Positions 13,452 through 23,439 of a stretch of DNA of 64,000 nt are shown here, piece after piece. This stretch comes from Valencia hispanica (lineage: Eukaryota > Chordata > Actinopteri > Cyprinodontiformes > Valenciidae), in NCBI GenBank assembly GCA_963556495.2, contig OY747705.1, positions 34,410,298 to 34,474,297 of the forward strand, given 5' to 3'. The position numbers and the translations under genes are program-made. Positions within the stretch are counted from its first letter, which is position 1; every line of letters begins with the position of its first letter. Below the pieces are notes generated by a model that was not told where the DNA came from, did not search any database, and saw only the letters and a list, made by a program, of their open reading frames with translations.

Positions 13452-14278
13452 GGGGAAGACTGCTGAAAACCGTCATTGACACTGAAGGTAATTGACCAAG
13501 GTAATTGCAAAAGAAGTTGGATGTTCTCAACGTGCTGTATCAAAACACATTTAATAGAAAATTATGTGGAAGGGAAAAGTGAGGAAGAAAAAGGTACACA
13601 AGCAGCAGGGATGACCACAGCCTGGTGAGGATTGTCAGGAAAAGGCCCTTCAAAAGGGGTGGGGACCGTCACAAGGAGTGGACTGAGGCTGGAGTTGGTG
13701 CATGAAGAGCCATTTCACACAGACAGATTCCTGGACATGGGCTTCAAATGTCATATTCCTCTTGTCAAGCCACTACTCAGAAGCGTCTTACCTTGGCTAA
13801 AGAAAAAATGAACTGGTCTGTTGCTCAGTGGTCCAAAGTCCTCTTTTCTGATGAGAGCAAATTTTGCATCTCATTTGGAAACCAAGGTCCTAGAGTCTGG
13901 AGGAAGAATGGAGAGGCACACAATCCAACATGCTTACACTCCAGGATGAAGTTACCACAGTCTGTGTTGATTTGGGGAGCCATGTCATCTTCTGGTATTG
14001 GTTCACTGTGCTTTATTAAGTCCAGAGTCAATGCAGCCATCTACCGGGACATTTTGGAGCACTTCATGCTTCCTTCTGCAGACAAGCTTTATGGAGATGC
14101 TGACTTCATTTTCCAGCAAGACTTGGCACCTGCCCACACTGCAAAAAGTACCAAAACCTGGTTCAAAGACCATGGGATTACTGTGCTTGATTGGCCAGCA
14201 AACTCACCTGACCTGAACCCAATAGAGAATCAACAGGGAATTGCCAAGAGAAAGATGAAGCATTCTGGTCTTCCATAA
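13452..14278 (+). pseudogene. Tc1-like transposase with DD34E triad, broken
   Basis: The N-terminal helix-turn-helix region (13452-13747) is full of frameshifts and deletions but still recognisable (MGKTAENRH start; GNCKRSWMFSTCC in the wrong frame). From 13748 a 176-codon open frame covers the catalytic domain: VLFSDESKF (Asp 35), IFQQDLAPAHTA (Asp 125) and SPDLNPIEN (Glu 160). The Asp125-Glu160 gap holds 34 residues, the DD34E signature of Tc1. The Trp that normally follows IENL is altered (IENQQGIAKRK). After KRKMKH the frame carries a deletion and stops early (SGLP), so the C-terminus is incomplete. All three catalytic acids survive, but the DNA-binding half does not. Confidence 0.92.
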
Positions 14279-14310
14279 CCCCTCACAAGTGCCACCGGTT
14301 AATAGCATCC

Positions 14311-14351
14311 TGCAAATACCTTTTCTCATCTCTTTCCTGTCAACTTCCACA
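14311..14351 (+). repeat. Truncated 5' LTR (last 41 bp) of the Gypsy element
   Basis: Starts TGCAAATACC and ends CTTCCACA, immediately followed by the primer-binding-site-like TTGGTGACCCC. It matches the end of the 3' LTR at 18119-18159 at 40 of 41 positions. The first ~176 bp of this LTR are absent; the base before it belongs to the Tc1 transposase gene end. Confidence 0.88.
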
Positions 14352-14404
14352 TTGGTGACCCCGATGAAAGAATATGTTGTCCGAAGACCACTCAGCATCC
14401 ACGG

Positions 14405-15178
14405 TTGCAGCTCCTTTCCTGGCCGCTGCCACTGTGTCTCACCCGGCTGCTGCCACTGTTTCTCGCGCTTTTTTTTGCAGCCACGGTTAAGCTCTTGGAG
14501 TTCTGGCAGCACGATCTGGAGCCTTGTTTCCAGCATGTGGAGACTCAGTTTCACCTCTGCAGGATCACAACTGATGACACAAAGTATTTTATTGTTGTCG
14601 CTGCCTTGGATTCCATTTCTACTCACCGGTTGATGGGACTGCTATGGAACCCACCGCTAGCTAACAACTATAGAGCGCTGAAGGATAGTCTGCTTTGGAT
14701 TTTATCAGGTTTCTGATGAGGAGCGGGCTGATTCCCTGTTGTCACTGGATAGTTTAGGAGATTGCAAGCCATCTGAACTGATGGAGAACATGTTGGTGCT
14801 GCTCAGCTCCAGTGACGCCTCCTTTCTCTTGAGCCATCTCTTCCTACGCCAGCTCTCATATCCCGTGCGCACCGCGCTGGCCAGCTCCACTCTGGTTTGA
14901 ACCAAGGATTACCATGGGTTGGGTTGGCTAAAAAAGTGGACAGGATTTAGCTTGCATCCAGACTGTACAGAGTGCTTGCACTTCTGCCAAGTGGGACTCC
15001 ACAAGGATCGGAGGTTGGAGAGGTTGTCGCCGTGACGGCAGTCACTGAGCACCAGAAAAAAGATGGCACGCTGTGCTTTTATCATCACCGGTTTGGAGTG
15101 AGGGCGAAGCACCTCATCCCCCCATGTTCCTTTCGGCACCAGGGAAACGAGGGGCCGACGCTCATTAGCAGTTGTTAG
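14405..15178 (+). pseudogene. Gypsy gag-like polyprotein, frameshifted
   Basis: Capsid-type protein of a Ty3/Gypsy element in three readable pieces. 14480-14716: KLLEFWQHDLEPCFQHVETQ and VVAALDSIST, the typical FW..DP..WF...E.QF / YVV.ALD pattern. 14700-14898 in another frame: DSLLSLDSLGDCKPSELMEN and LFLRQLSYPVRTALA. 14990-15178: LCFYHHRFGVRAKHLIPPC and FRHQGN, a Cys/His-containing C-terminus found in this Gypsy lineage in place of a CCHC knuckle. At least two frameshifts separate the pieces. The gag-pol transition is interrupted by a hAT-like insertion at 15176. Confidence 0.85.
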
Positions 15179-15900
15179 GCCTGGGGCGGTAACCGGATTA
15201 CCGCCATTCCGTGGTCACATGACGCCCACCACGGGTGTGAGGGTCTCACCGTCATCACCACAAGAAAAAAAAAAAGCCCTGCACACTTGTGTGTGAGCGC
15301 AATTTTTTGTGATGCATAATAACATTTCATGTGTGTTTCTAGCCTTATCCTACAATCTGTGGAATGTTATGTACTTTTGGATTTAATATGCACACATTAG
15401 CATAACAGGTGAAAATAAAGTCAAAAAGCAACTGCCCTGAGCAGGCGAGGTGCAGGGATCTTTGGGCCGTGGTTCCTGGACCTGGCCACAGCGGAGGCTC
15501 AGAGGGAATGTTCCAACCGGAGAATTTGGACCACCAAGCCGTGGATGCATGCACAAATAAAGTCAGTCGCCCAGTAGAAAAGAATAGGAAGACAAAATTT
15601 ATATATATGGCCGAAGCCTTCTCTGTGCGTAAAAGTGCCGAAGCAGGAGCTGCGGTGCGCTCCTCTCCTGAAAAAGTTGTTGCGGGACGCGGTCTGCCTT
15701 CACCACGGCCGTCTTTGACACATGGGCGCATTTTTGTTTTTTGGCCTCAAGGTACAGCTCGTTGCACACGAACATGGTAAAGCCGTGGCGCAGCGGCAGG
15801 TAGAAATAAAAATATATATGTTTATGGGTATATCACAAAACCACAGGGATTTGTTGATTACCGACCGCGGTAAAAAAAAATCCAAACCGGAACAGCCCTA
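15176..15900. mobile_element. Probable hAT MITE inside the Gypsy element, 725 bp
   Basis: This 725-bp block interrupts the Gypsy coding sequence between gag and protease. Left end TAGGCCTGGGGCGGTAACCG and right end (reverse complement) TAGGGCTGTTCCGGTTTGG share the TAGGSCTG start typical of hAT ends, with a further ggTAA/TACCGC-rich sub-terminal similarity. Flanking 8-mers GCAGTTGT and GCAGCTCG are only partly alike, so the target duplication is eroded or the boundary is slightly off. An ATG at 15608 (MAEAFSVRKSAEA) may be a remnant of an element protein, not recognised. Confidence 0.55.
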
Positions 15901-15924
15901 GCAGCTCGAACAAACTGCTGTTCA

Positions 15925-16299
15925 TAGAGGACAATTCTTCTAGATGATGTCTCCTTGTTAAATATGGTGCGCAGCGCAGCATTCTGCCGGTTTCGGCTGT
16001 GGATGCTTTGGGTCAAGCACTGGCCTCAGCTGGACGCAGCAAATGGTACCTCCATCCGCATCTTTGGAACAAGGTTTGTGACTGTGTGTTTTAATCGCCC
16101 TCAGTTTGGCTGGGACTTTGTAGTGGTGCCTGTCCCAGTACCTATTTTCAGTGCAGATTTATCGTGTGCGTTCCAGTTGATGGTCGATGTTTCTTATAGG
16201 TGCTTGATTGATGCTGTGTCTTTTGATACCTACCCCTGTACTCTGAGCGGTCCTGGCCCCCTCCCCCTGGCTTACATGCTTGCCACAGGTGATGAGTAA
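15925..16299 (+). pseudogene. Gypsy protease (retropepsin) remnant
   Basis: An aspartic-protease domain of the Gypsy pol region. The active-site turn survives only as GAQRSILP-like sequence (~15963-15990) and its catalytic Asp codon region is disrupted by a stop. A frameshift leads into the continuous frame NGTSIRIFGTRFVTVCF (~16040-16090), GWDFVVVPVPVPIFSADL and LMVDVSYRCLIDAVSF (~16110-16225), the usual flap and C-terminal part. Lies just after the hAT-like insertion and 7 bp before the RT frame. Confidence 0.78.
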
Positions 16300-16305
16300 C
16301 AGCGT

Positions 16306-17045
16306 TTGCTGGCTAAGTTTCCCACTCTTGCGGTCCCCACTTTTTCCGCAGCCGTTGCTAAACCTGGGGTGGAGCATTATATCACTACCATTGGTCTGCC
16401 TTTTTTTGCGCATGCCTGCCGCCTAGATACTGCTAAGTTAGTGATAGCCAGGGAGGAGTTTGCAAACATGGACCATCTTGGCTTTGTGCGCTGCTCCAAC
16501 AGCCCGTGGGCATCACCCTTACATATGGTTCCCAAGGCAGATGTGGGGATTTTTGACGCCTTAATAACGCGACCACTAACGACAGGTACCCCGTCTCACA
16601 CATTCAGGATTTTTCCGTCCATCTTGCTGGGGAAACAGTTTTTTTTCAAGGTGGATTTGGGGCGGGGACACCATCAGGTTCCAATCCATCCACAAGACGT
16701 GCCCAAAACTGCGGTTATTACTCTTTTCAGCTTTTTTGAGTTTTTGCGGATGCCTTTTGGTCTCAAGGGTGCAACGCAGACATTTCAGTGCCTCATGGAC
16801 TCAGTTTTGCGTGGTATGCCGCTTTTGGTCATTTATCTTGACAACATACTTGTCCTTCTGTCACAGAGCATAAAGTGCACCTCCGCCAGCTCTTCCAGCA
16901 TCTCAGTGACCACGGTTTGATTGTGAACCCAGCTATATGTCAGTACTGTCTGCCTGCCATTGAGTTTTTGGGACATCTGGTTTTGCCGCTAGGGGCGGTT
17001 CCCCTACCTGCCAAATTTGAGGCACTTTCTGCTTTTCTGCGCCCC
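16306..17045 (+). pseudogene. Gypsy reverse transcriptase, active-site mutated
   Basis: The RT domain is readable in two overlapping frames. 16306-16870: HYITTIGLPFFAHACRLD, FVRCSNSPWASPLHMVPK, FFKVDLGRGHHQVPIHP (first catalytic Asp), FFEFLRMPFGLKGATQTFQ and VIYLDNILV. The conserved YxDD box reads YLDN, so one metal-binding aspartate is replaced. A frameshift near 16875 moves to the second frame (HLRQLFQHLSDHGLIVNP, IEFLGHLV). The pre-Asp region between KADVG and HTFRI is also scrambled where a GDYR-type block is expected. RNase H is missing downstream, apparently by deletion at ~17045. Confidence 0.88.
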
Positions 17046-17850
17046 TTGTCAGTTATTTCCGTGCACTCGGGCGTGGACTCCTCAGCCATGGCTGTCGACC
17101 AACTTACAGATGCAGAGGTTCAGGCTTTCAGGACAACAGAGTCTGGGTTGCGGTTGGAGGATGTCCTGTTTCAGGACAGTGGTGTAACCCTCCTTTGTGA
17201 TGTCTCTGTGGGCAGGCCTGTCTCTGAGGGCAGGCCTCAGCCATTGCTTCCTACCATGGCTCCTAAGGAGGATTTAAAGTTTTCTTCAGCTGAGTTGGTC
17301 CTTGGTCAGCCTTTGAGGGTGCCAGGGGAGTTTCTTACTGCTGCAGCTGGTTCGGTTCCTGGTGCGGTGGGCAGGTCAGTTTTCCTCTGGGATGCAAGGT
17401 TTTTCACCCCAGTAGCAGTACATCACCGCCTTCCGCAGTCGTTTGTGCCTAAGGACCTGATGTCTGCCAAGTACGTTTTTATCCGCCATGACGCACGCAC
17501 ATCATTATCCATTTCAACCTCCTTATGATGGCCCATTTCGTGTTCTAAAGGCAGGGCCTAAAGATTTTTTGGTTGAGTTGGGAGGCAGCCAGGAGCTTGT
17601 TTCAGTGGATCGCCTTAAACTGGCTCACATGCTCCCTGATGGTCCTGTTGAGTTGGCCAGGCCCCCCGCCACAGCTGTCCTCCCGTTTCTGCTCCTACCG
17701 CTCATGCCCTCCCCCCCAACTGCTGTTTTTTCACCCGCGCGTGGGCAGTCTCTTAGTAGTCAGAGCCACGCTACTACATCTCTCTCACCACCTGTGGACG
17801 CAAAGCACAGCAGTAATGGCCGACTGGTTAAACCCTCAAAGCGATAGTGC
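17045..17850 (+). pseudogene. Gypsy integrase remnants (core deleted)
   Basis: 17085-17215 encodes the linker normally found between RNase H and integrase (AMAVDQLTDAEVQAFR, LEDVLFQDSGVTLLCDVS). The zinc-binding HHCC and the DDE catalytic core are absent. From ~17280 the text resumes in the integrase C-terminal part (SSAELVLGQPLRVPGEFL, QSFVPKDLMSAKYVFIRHDA), then after a one-frame shift at ~17490 the GPY/F module (PYDGPFRVLKAGPKDFLVEL, VSVDRLKLAHM). The frame ends at 17847 with a proline-rich tail, about 95 bp before the 3' LTR. No envelope gene. Confidence 0.85.
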
Positions 17851-17942
17851 TAGACATTCATATTTTGTCTTTTGCACTGCTTGGTGTTAAGTTGCATGTT
17901 GTGGTACTGATGTTTATGTGCTTTTCTGTGTTCAAGGGGGCC

Positions 17943-18159
17943 TGTGTGGTGGACGCTTAGATGCATATTTCATAGAAGAAAGCATGCTCTTATGGTGAAG
18001 GGCTGTGGTTTAGGAGGTGTGTGTGATTTTGAGAGAAGAAGAAAAAAAAACTGGAGGGAAAAATAATGAGTTTTGTAAATGTTATGTTGTTGGAAGTTAC
18101 CATTAAACAAGCTGAGACTGCAAATACCTTTTCTCGTCTCTTTCCTGTCAACTTCCACA
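17943..18159 (+). repeat. 3' LTR of the Gypsy element (~217 bp)
   Basis: Starts TGTGTGGTGGACGC just after a purine-rich AAGGGGG tract and ends CTTCCACA, with TG...CA boundaries. The final 41 bp match the 5' LTR fragment. A CATTAAAC motif at ~18098 could be a weak poly(A) signal. What follows (GGCCATATATTAG) is Tc1 3' end sequence, showing the insertion target. Confidence 0.82.
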
Positions 18160-18248
18160 AGGCCATATATTAGTTTCACCTTTTAAGTTGAATTACTGAA
18201 ATAAATGCACTTCTGCACGATTTTCAAATTTTTCGAGTTTCACCTGTA

Positions 18249-20869
18249 TTTCTTAACCACTTCAAACACCAAGACCTACATTTTTTACTCGAACATATAT
18301 ATTTCTTTTCACTGTAATCCTAAAAGCAAATATTTATTCCCCAAACGTAAAAAAAAATAATTTCAAATTCAAGAAACAAACACTTGTCTGCCAAGAATCA
18401 TGCAACCTGTACAAATGTAAATGCCTTGTATAATAGTAAATTTTTTAGTAAATTTAAAGTAAATAGAACAAAATACTGTATCACTGTGAGATCTGAGCAT
18501 CTCACAGAGAGAAATTAATACTAGTCACTTGCAAAGAAAGCCCTCTGCAGATAAAGCCTTCACTACTCCACAGCTGGGCTGAAGGGGCCTCTGAAGGAGC
18601 CTTTTGTCCTGTGACACAGACATGTTCATAGGAAATGGTAGGAGGGTAGCAGACAGACAGTGGCCATCCTATGTCAATACATACTCAGTGCCGTATTGTA
18701 TGTCACAACACTTTCTTATTAAGTGCCCATATTTCAGTATTTGACAGGCTGCTTAACCAAGCAGCCAACAGCCTCACACTTCTCTTTTTTAAGGGGGAGC
18801 AATAAAATGAGAATGACTGAAAAATAAAAACGACAAAACTGATTTTTGTTTGCCTGGTTGTTTGAAGCAGGACGTCACATGGTCCCCTGTAGATTTTCCT
18901 GCATTACAAAAAACAAAAAAAAACAAAGAGAAAAACTTCTGAAGTGTGTCTCAATTTTTCTCATAGCATAGCATAAACACCGAATACATCTTAAATTCTT
19001 CTCTCCTCTTATTTCTGTTTGTTAGCACATAGACATTTCTAAGAAAATTCCCTTAACATTTTTGCTTACAGTAGCTTCCTAGGAATGTTAATAACCCCTT
19101 TTTACTGACAATGCCTTGTCTAAGCACTTCACCTCTTCAGAGACAACCGTCAGACCCAGCAGGGGGGAGAGATAGTGGACTCCTTCCACCTCCTTCCCAC
19201 TCTCTCTCTTATTTTCTAGACTTATTTCTCTTGTCTGCCCAGACACTCCTCAAGCCTTTACTCCCCCTCTGCCCCACTTTTCAAGTGATTGTGTTACTTT
19301 TGGCCTCATTGACCCAATCCAGAAATATGCAGGAATATATTAGGTGTAGTGACACCGAAATATTGTTAGCAGACTTTGATAATACTTCACCCTCTTTGAT
19401 TTACAATAGGGTTCATTTGAAATGAAGGCTATCTCCAACAACTGTGAAGGCACCTGCGGAAAATCTTTATATATTTTTATGATTCTCTGTAATCTTAAGG
19501 CTGTTTAAAAAGACAATGCCGCCATCAGTGCCGGCATCAGTGAGCCATTTGGTCATTCATAAGTGATCAGCCTATGGCAGCAATGTACCGTGATCAGGTG
19601 TTTTTCACAAAACACTACGCAATGGCAGGATGGCAATGGCAAGGGTGGTGTCCGGGCTGTCAACATGCAGTGTTGCATATAAACCGTGAGACAGAAGAGT
19701 CCATGGTAAACAGATAAAATAGCTTGAATCTAACTTGTTTTTTATCCCGATTGAAGCCTCGCTCCTCAATACTTTTTGCAAGCCACTCCAAAAGGTTGCT
19801 GTCCTTCTGAACTGTGGCGATCTGCTATTCGGGTCTGAAGGCCAGAAGCTCCTTCTTCATCACTCCAGTTTACCATTTCAGTTGACACAGTTAACAAATG
19901 CTAAACGAACTCCCCATGTTTACTTGCATTCTAAGTACTGTTGCCGGCTGGGGCTCAGCGCACATTCCACACATAATCATGACATCACACCCTGTTGCGG
20001 CAAAGCTTGATCTTCATTCATGAGTCCAGCGTTGCGGCAATATTGCAGTAATATTACTATGAAGCATGCCAGCACGAATGCTGCAATATTATGCATCACC
20101 ATGCCGGCACAGCACATTCATAAGACACTCCAAAGAGAACATATGCATACAGTAGCATATAATGATATTAGGTAAAGTTAACCAATTATTGATGTGGCAT
20201 TTGAATATCATTTACATATTTTGCTTAAAAGTGCTTCATATATGTTAAACTTTTGGAATATCTAAGTTGTGATACACCACAAAATTTTGGGAGAGGCTGG
20301 CTTAGCTGCTGATAATTTTACATATGCTACAGCATTAGATGCATAGAAAAAAACGATGCTCAAATGTTATGTGCTTTTTATGATCAATCATCATGTAAGA
20401 TTTGATGGTGGTGTGAATCTCCCTACCAATATTAATTTTGAAGTCCTACAGACTACATATGTAAATGTTTTGATCTAAGTTCTTTTTGTTTAGCCCTTTA
20501 GAGTTTATTTGTCAGACAATGCCAATTGTTAGGGGATATATACATATTTTTAAACTTTTCTATTAAGTTACAGTTTTGGTAAGCTGATGTTTATTTCTCA
20601 CAAACATTTGTAAATCACTGTTTGAACTGCCTTTTAAGAATTTTCCAGATTTGATGTTGATTGATATGGATAATATCCTTTGGAGAATTGATTGTATTTA
20701 AAGGATCGGTCACCACAGTGATTGATCTAATTTAGTATTTTGACATACTAAGAAGGCGGTTTCAAAAACTTAAAAGATTAGTAGTGGTGTTTAAACTATC
20801 TGTTGTAAACCCGATCTCTATTTTGAATACCATCAATGGCAGTCTTTATTGTTCATGAAGCCAAGCAGT
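18249..20869. other. No gene recognised
   Basis: About 2.6 kb of non-coding sequence. A palindrome-rich stretch with GCCGGCA words at 19525-20110 (for example ATGCCGGCAC) hints at an old MITE, but I could not pair its ends. Confidence 0.45.
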
Positions 20870-21990
20870 CAAAGGCAGGCCCACGTGGTCCGCTCGAGCA
20901 TGTAGCTTACAGCTAAGTCACGTGGAGCTGCTTGAAGCCGCTCTGGTTCATTTACTAAACACCAAACAAAGAAAAGACAACGTCCTTTGGGATTGAGTCA
21001 CTCAGGTTGCAGGATATAAAACGAATTTCCATCAGAAACCTCAAAAATTACTGTTTAAACCTCCAGGCCGAACAGCCTGTTTGTACCCAAACAATGAATG
21101 AAATCTTACACAAGGTAATGAATCACAGTGAAACAAACAACCCTTAAATCTTGTTTATCCTAAACTAATATCGCCTCTGCCCAGACAGACCTTATTGAAT
21201 AGTTAAAGTTCTCCAGGTTGCTCCGCTGATGATTGGGAAAGCTCAAACAACGTTAGCCGGCAGGCTAATAATAGCTGCGGTTGGTTAACAGTGGGAGGCC
21301 TTATGGCTGTTGGATCGCGGGTAGCAGCTTTTAGCTGGGACGTCTGGTTGTCCTCTCCGGCTTGGCTAAACAGTGATCAGCTCCACCCTTCCTTCACTGA
21401 CGGTACCTTTGTCCGCAGCTTTCCAGCACAGCATTCATCCCACATAGGCTTTGTCGCTGTGGGTGTTATGGTTTCCGTCTGGACACGGCTCTGTGGCATG
21501 CAGTAGCTTGTTAGCGGCCCCTTCCTCACGGCAGCGTCTGCAATTTAGAAAGCTTCTGCAGGGCTCAGGGCAGAACAGTGGGGTTTGTCTCATCTATGGT
21601 TTGCGATTCACCTGATTGATCAGCAGTCTTGATCTTCCTTGGAGTGAGTTCATCCCAGAGACGTGCGTCCTTTGCCCTTGCCAGCGAAGGAAGGATTTCC
21701 TGGGGTCTCTCCTAGCACTGTCTAGCTGAAAGCCTAAGCAGAAGAGAAAGTGATCTGGCGGGGAGAGCCCTTATAAAAGCTCTGGTCCTGTTCTTCTCCT
21801 GTTGGAGCTAGAATGTGGGTTAGCACCACCCAATGGCTGTGTGTGTCCCAACACTGTGTTCTGTAGTTTGAATTAATGCCTTGTGAGTCATTTTCCGTGG
21901 TAAAAATGCTCTCTCACTCCTGTTTCAGGAGTTTGTAGGTGGTCGGTTGAGTGGGTGAAGGATATCATCAGGTACGGGTCTTAATAATTT
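20870..21990 (-). repeat. LTR-like interspersed repeat, family shared with 35.4 and 37.3 kb
   Basis: Parts of this stretch recur elsewhere in the window: the CTCTGCCCAGACA segment (21177) also occurs at 35508 and 37367, and the GGACGTCTGGTTGTCCTC-type segment (21338) at 35692, in the same orientation and order. On the minus strand there is a TATAAGGGCTCTCC box (~21768) and a TGTTGGGACACAC start (~21855), features compatible with an LTR. No coding frame is recognisable. Boundaries and class are uncertain. Confidence 0.35.
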
Positions 21991-22211
21991 TCATGATAGG
22001 CAAACATCTTGCCTCTGATTGGCAAACAGCAATGTGACTGTTATGCTGCCTCCGAGCAAATAATTAACTTAACGTACTTCACTGGTGGTACCCAAAATAA
22101 ATTCCTACTGTTTCTTCCTCAGCTCCTCTTTCTTTGGTAAAAATGCAACCCTGGTATCCACAAACACCACAAGCCTGAATGCGTTCTGCCATGTTGAAGA
22201 GTTGATAACAG

Positions 22212-22805
22212 TTACTCCTGCTTTCCACTGGATGCATAAGCAGCGCATAATGTAATAGACGCATTTTACGCGTGAATTCAGCAGCGCGTCCCTTTCCACC
22301 GGGTGCGTTTTAGACGCGTATCACTTGCGAAAGTATTCCACCCAGCTGTTCCTGGGAGATCACGAAATCACAGGAGAATTGCAATTGCACAACTTAAAGG
22401 GTAGTATGCAGGGGGAAATGTAATTCTATGTCAGTAAGTAGCATAAACTCCCCCTCCACTCCCAAATCTGCAAATCCATGCCTTGTCCTTTTTCCTGTTG
22501 TCCTTGTAAAAATGATCAGTGGTATCATATAAGCGAGTGATTCTCCACTTCCAAGGATTAAATTCTAGTCATTCATGATAAAAACAACAAATTGAACCCA
22601 CAGACCAACTGACTTCAGCCTTGGTGTCGCAGGTAGTGATGTTTTGTTTTGTTTTTCGTAGTTAAGCAATCAGAAATCTGCTGATTCGTGCTGCTTTGCG
22701 CCCGGTGGAAACGGTCCCATTGACTTTAATGGCGGCTAATGGCTGCGTATTACGCTTCGCAGACCGTTACGCGCCCATTACGTGTCCGGTGGAAAGCAGG
22801 GGTTA
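22212..22805. mobile_element. PIF/Harbinger-like MITE, 588 bp
   Basis: TTA at 22212-22214 and TTA at 22803-22805 flank ends that are inverted repeats: left CTCCTGCTTTCCACTGGA, right (reverse complement) CCCCTGCTTTCCACCGGA, 16 of 18 alike. A 3-bp TTA/TAA duplication is typical of PIF/Harbinger. GC-rich sub-terminal segments with many GCGTNNNACGC-like words follow on both sides. No coding capacity. Confidence 0.75.
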
Positions 22806-23439
22806 GCTTCCACCAGCCGAGATGTGCTCTCCTCTCTCTGGCCCCCACTTCCTTCCAACTGGGTGGCTGCAAGCCAACGTGGGCATGGCCAGTATACACT
22901 TCTACGTTGATAACACAGTTTCTCTGATTTACTTTTTTTCCACTCAGATTAATTTTTGGTGCTGAAGCAAAGGGTGGGACAACAGTATCACATGCAGCAT
23001 ACATGTCCTACTCAGAGTGAAAGATCGTAGCAAGTTTTAAACGCTTTTTCAGTGAATGAGACTAATATTTTAGGAGAATGTTGAATGAAATCTTAAAGTT
23101 TTTTGTTCCAACTATTTTTTATTAAAATAACTATCAGATGAAATTACTGTGAGGACTTATTCATTGTTGATAGTAAAGAATTGACCTGTTGTAAACACTG
23201 CATGTTGCAGACATTTTCCTCTTTGTCATGTTGACTGAGATTTTGAAATGCATTACCATGTGTGGGCTTGTTCGCGTTGTAGCTTGTTGGCCTTTTCTAA
23301 CAGTTTTCCAGAGGAATAATTTGAAGGTGGTCTTTGAGTCCAAAGAATATTTTGTGGTAACATGCTTTAGGAGCTGTTGGATCGTATATGGATTGGAATT
23401 TCTAAAGCTAGTACATTCAAACAGGCAAAATACAAACAC

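Larger units (their letters stand above)
14311..18159 (+). mobile_element. Ty3/Gypsy LTR retrotransposon, degenerate
   Basis: A 41-bp direct repeat (14311-14351 and 18119-18159, one difference) marks the ends of the two LTRs. The 3' LTR is about 217 bp (17943-18159, TGTGTGG...CTTCCACA), preceded by a purine-rich AAGGGGG. The 5' LTR keeps only its last 41 bp. A primer-binding-site-like TTGGTGACCCCGATGA follows directly at 14352. Gag (14405-15178), protease (15925-16299), RT (16306-17045), and pieces of the RT-IN linker and integrase C-terminus (17045-17700) appear in the Gypsy order. The order protease-RT-integrase excludes the copia arrangement. No envelope frame seen. Multiple frameshifts; not functional. 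Confidence 0.92.
13330..18248 (+). mobile_element. Second Tc1-like transposon, interrupted by a Gypsy element
   Basis: The 5' UTR and transposase of a Tc1-like element run 13330-14310. After the retrotransposon, the element's 3' inverted repeat resumes at ~18162 (CATATATTAGTTTCACC) and ends TTCGAGTTTCACCTG with TA at 18247-18248. The CAGGTGAAACTCGAAAAATT terminus is a familiar teleost Tc1 end. The matching left terminal repeat was not found upstream of 13330, so that end is lost or replaced. About 250 bp expected between the transposase C-terminus and the 3' repeat are missing. Confidence 0.88.

Noticed and set aside
14204..15139. Minus-strand frames across the Gypsy gag region (for example 14626-14204, 15139-14909)
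   Set aside because: They are antisense to recognisable gag and Tc1 coding sequence and show no domain.
19500..20110. GCCGGCA-rich ends suggesting a MITE
   Set aside because: Could not pair the two ends or find a target duplication.
22079..22299. Minus-strand frames of 61-64 codons overlapping the left end of a MITE
   Set aside because: They run through the terminal repeat and have no recognisable domain.
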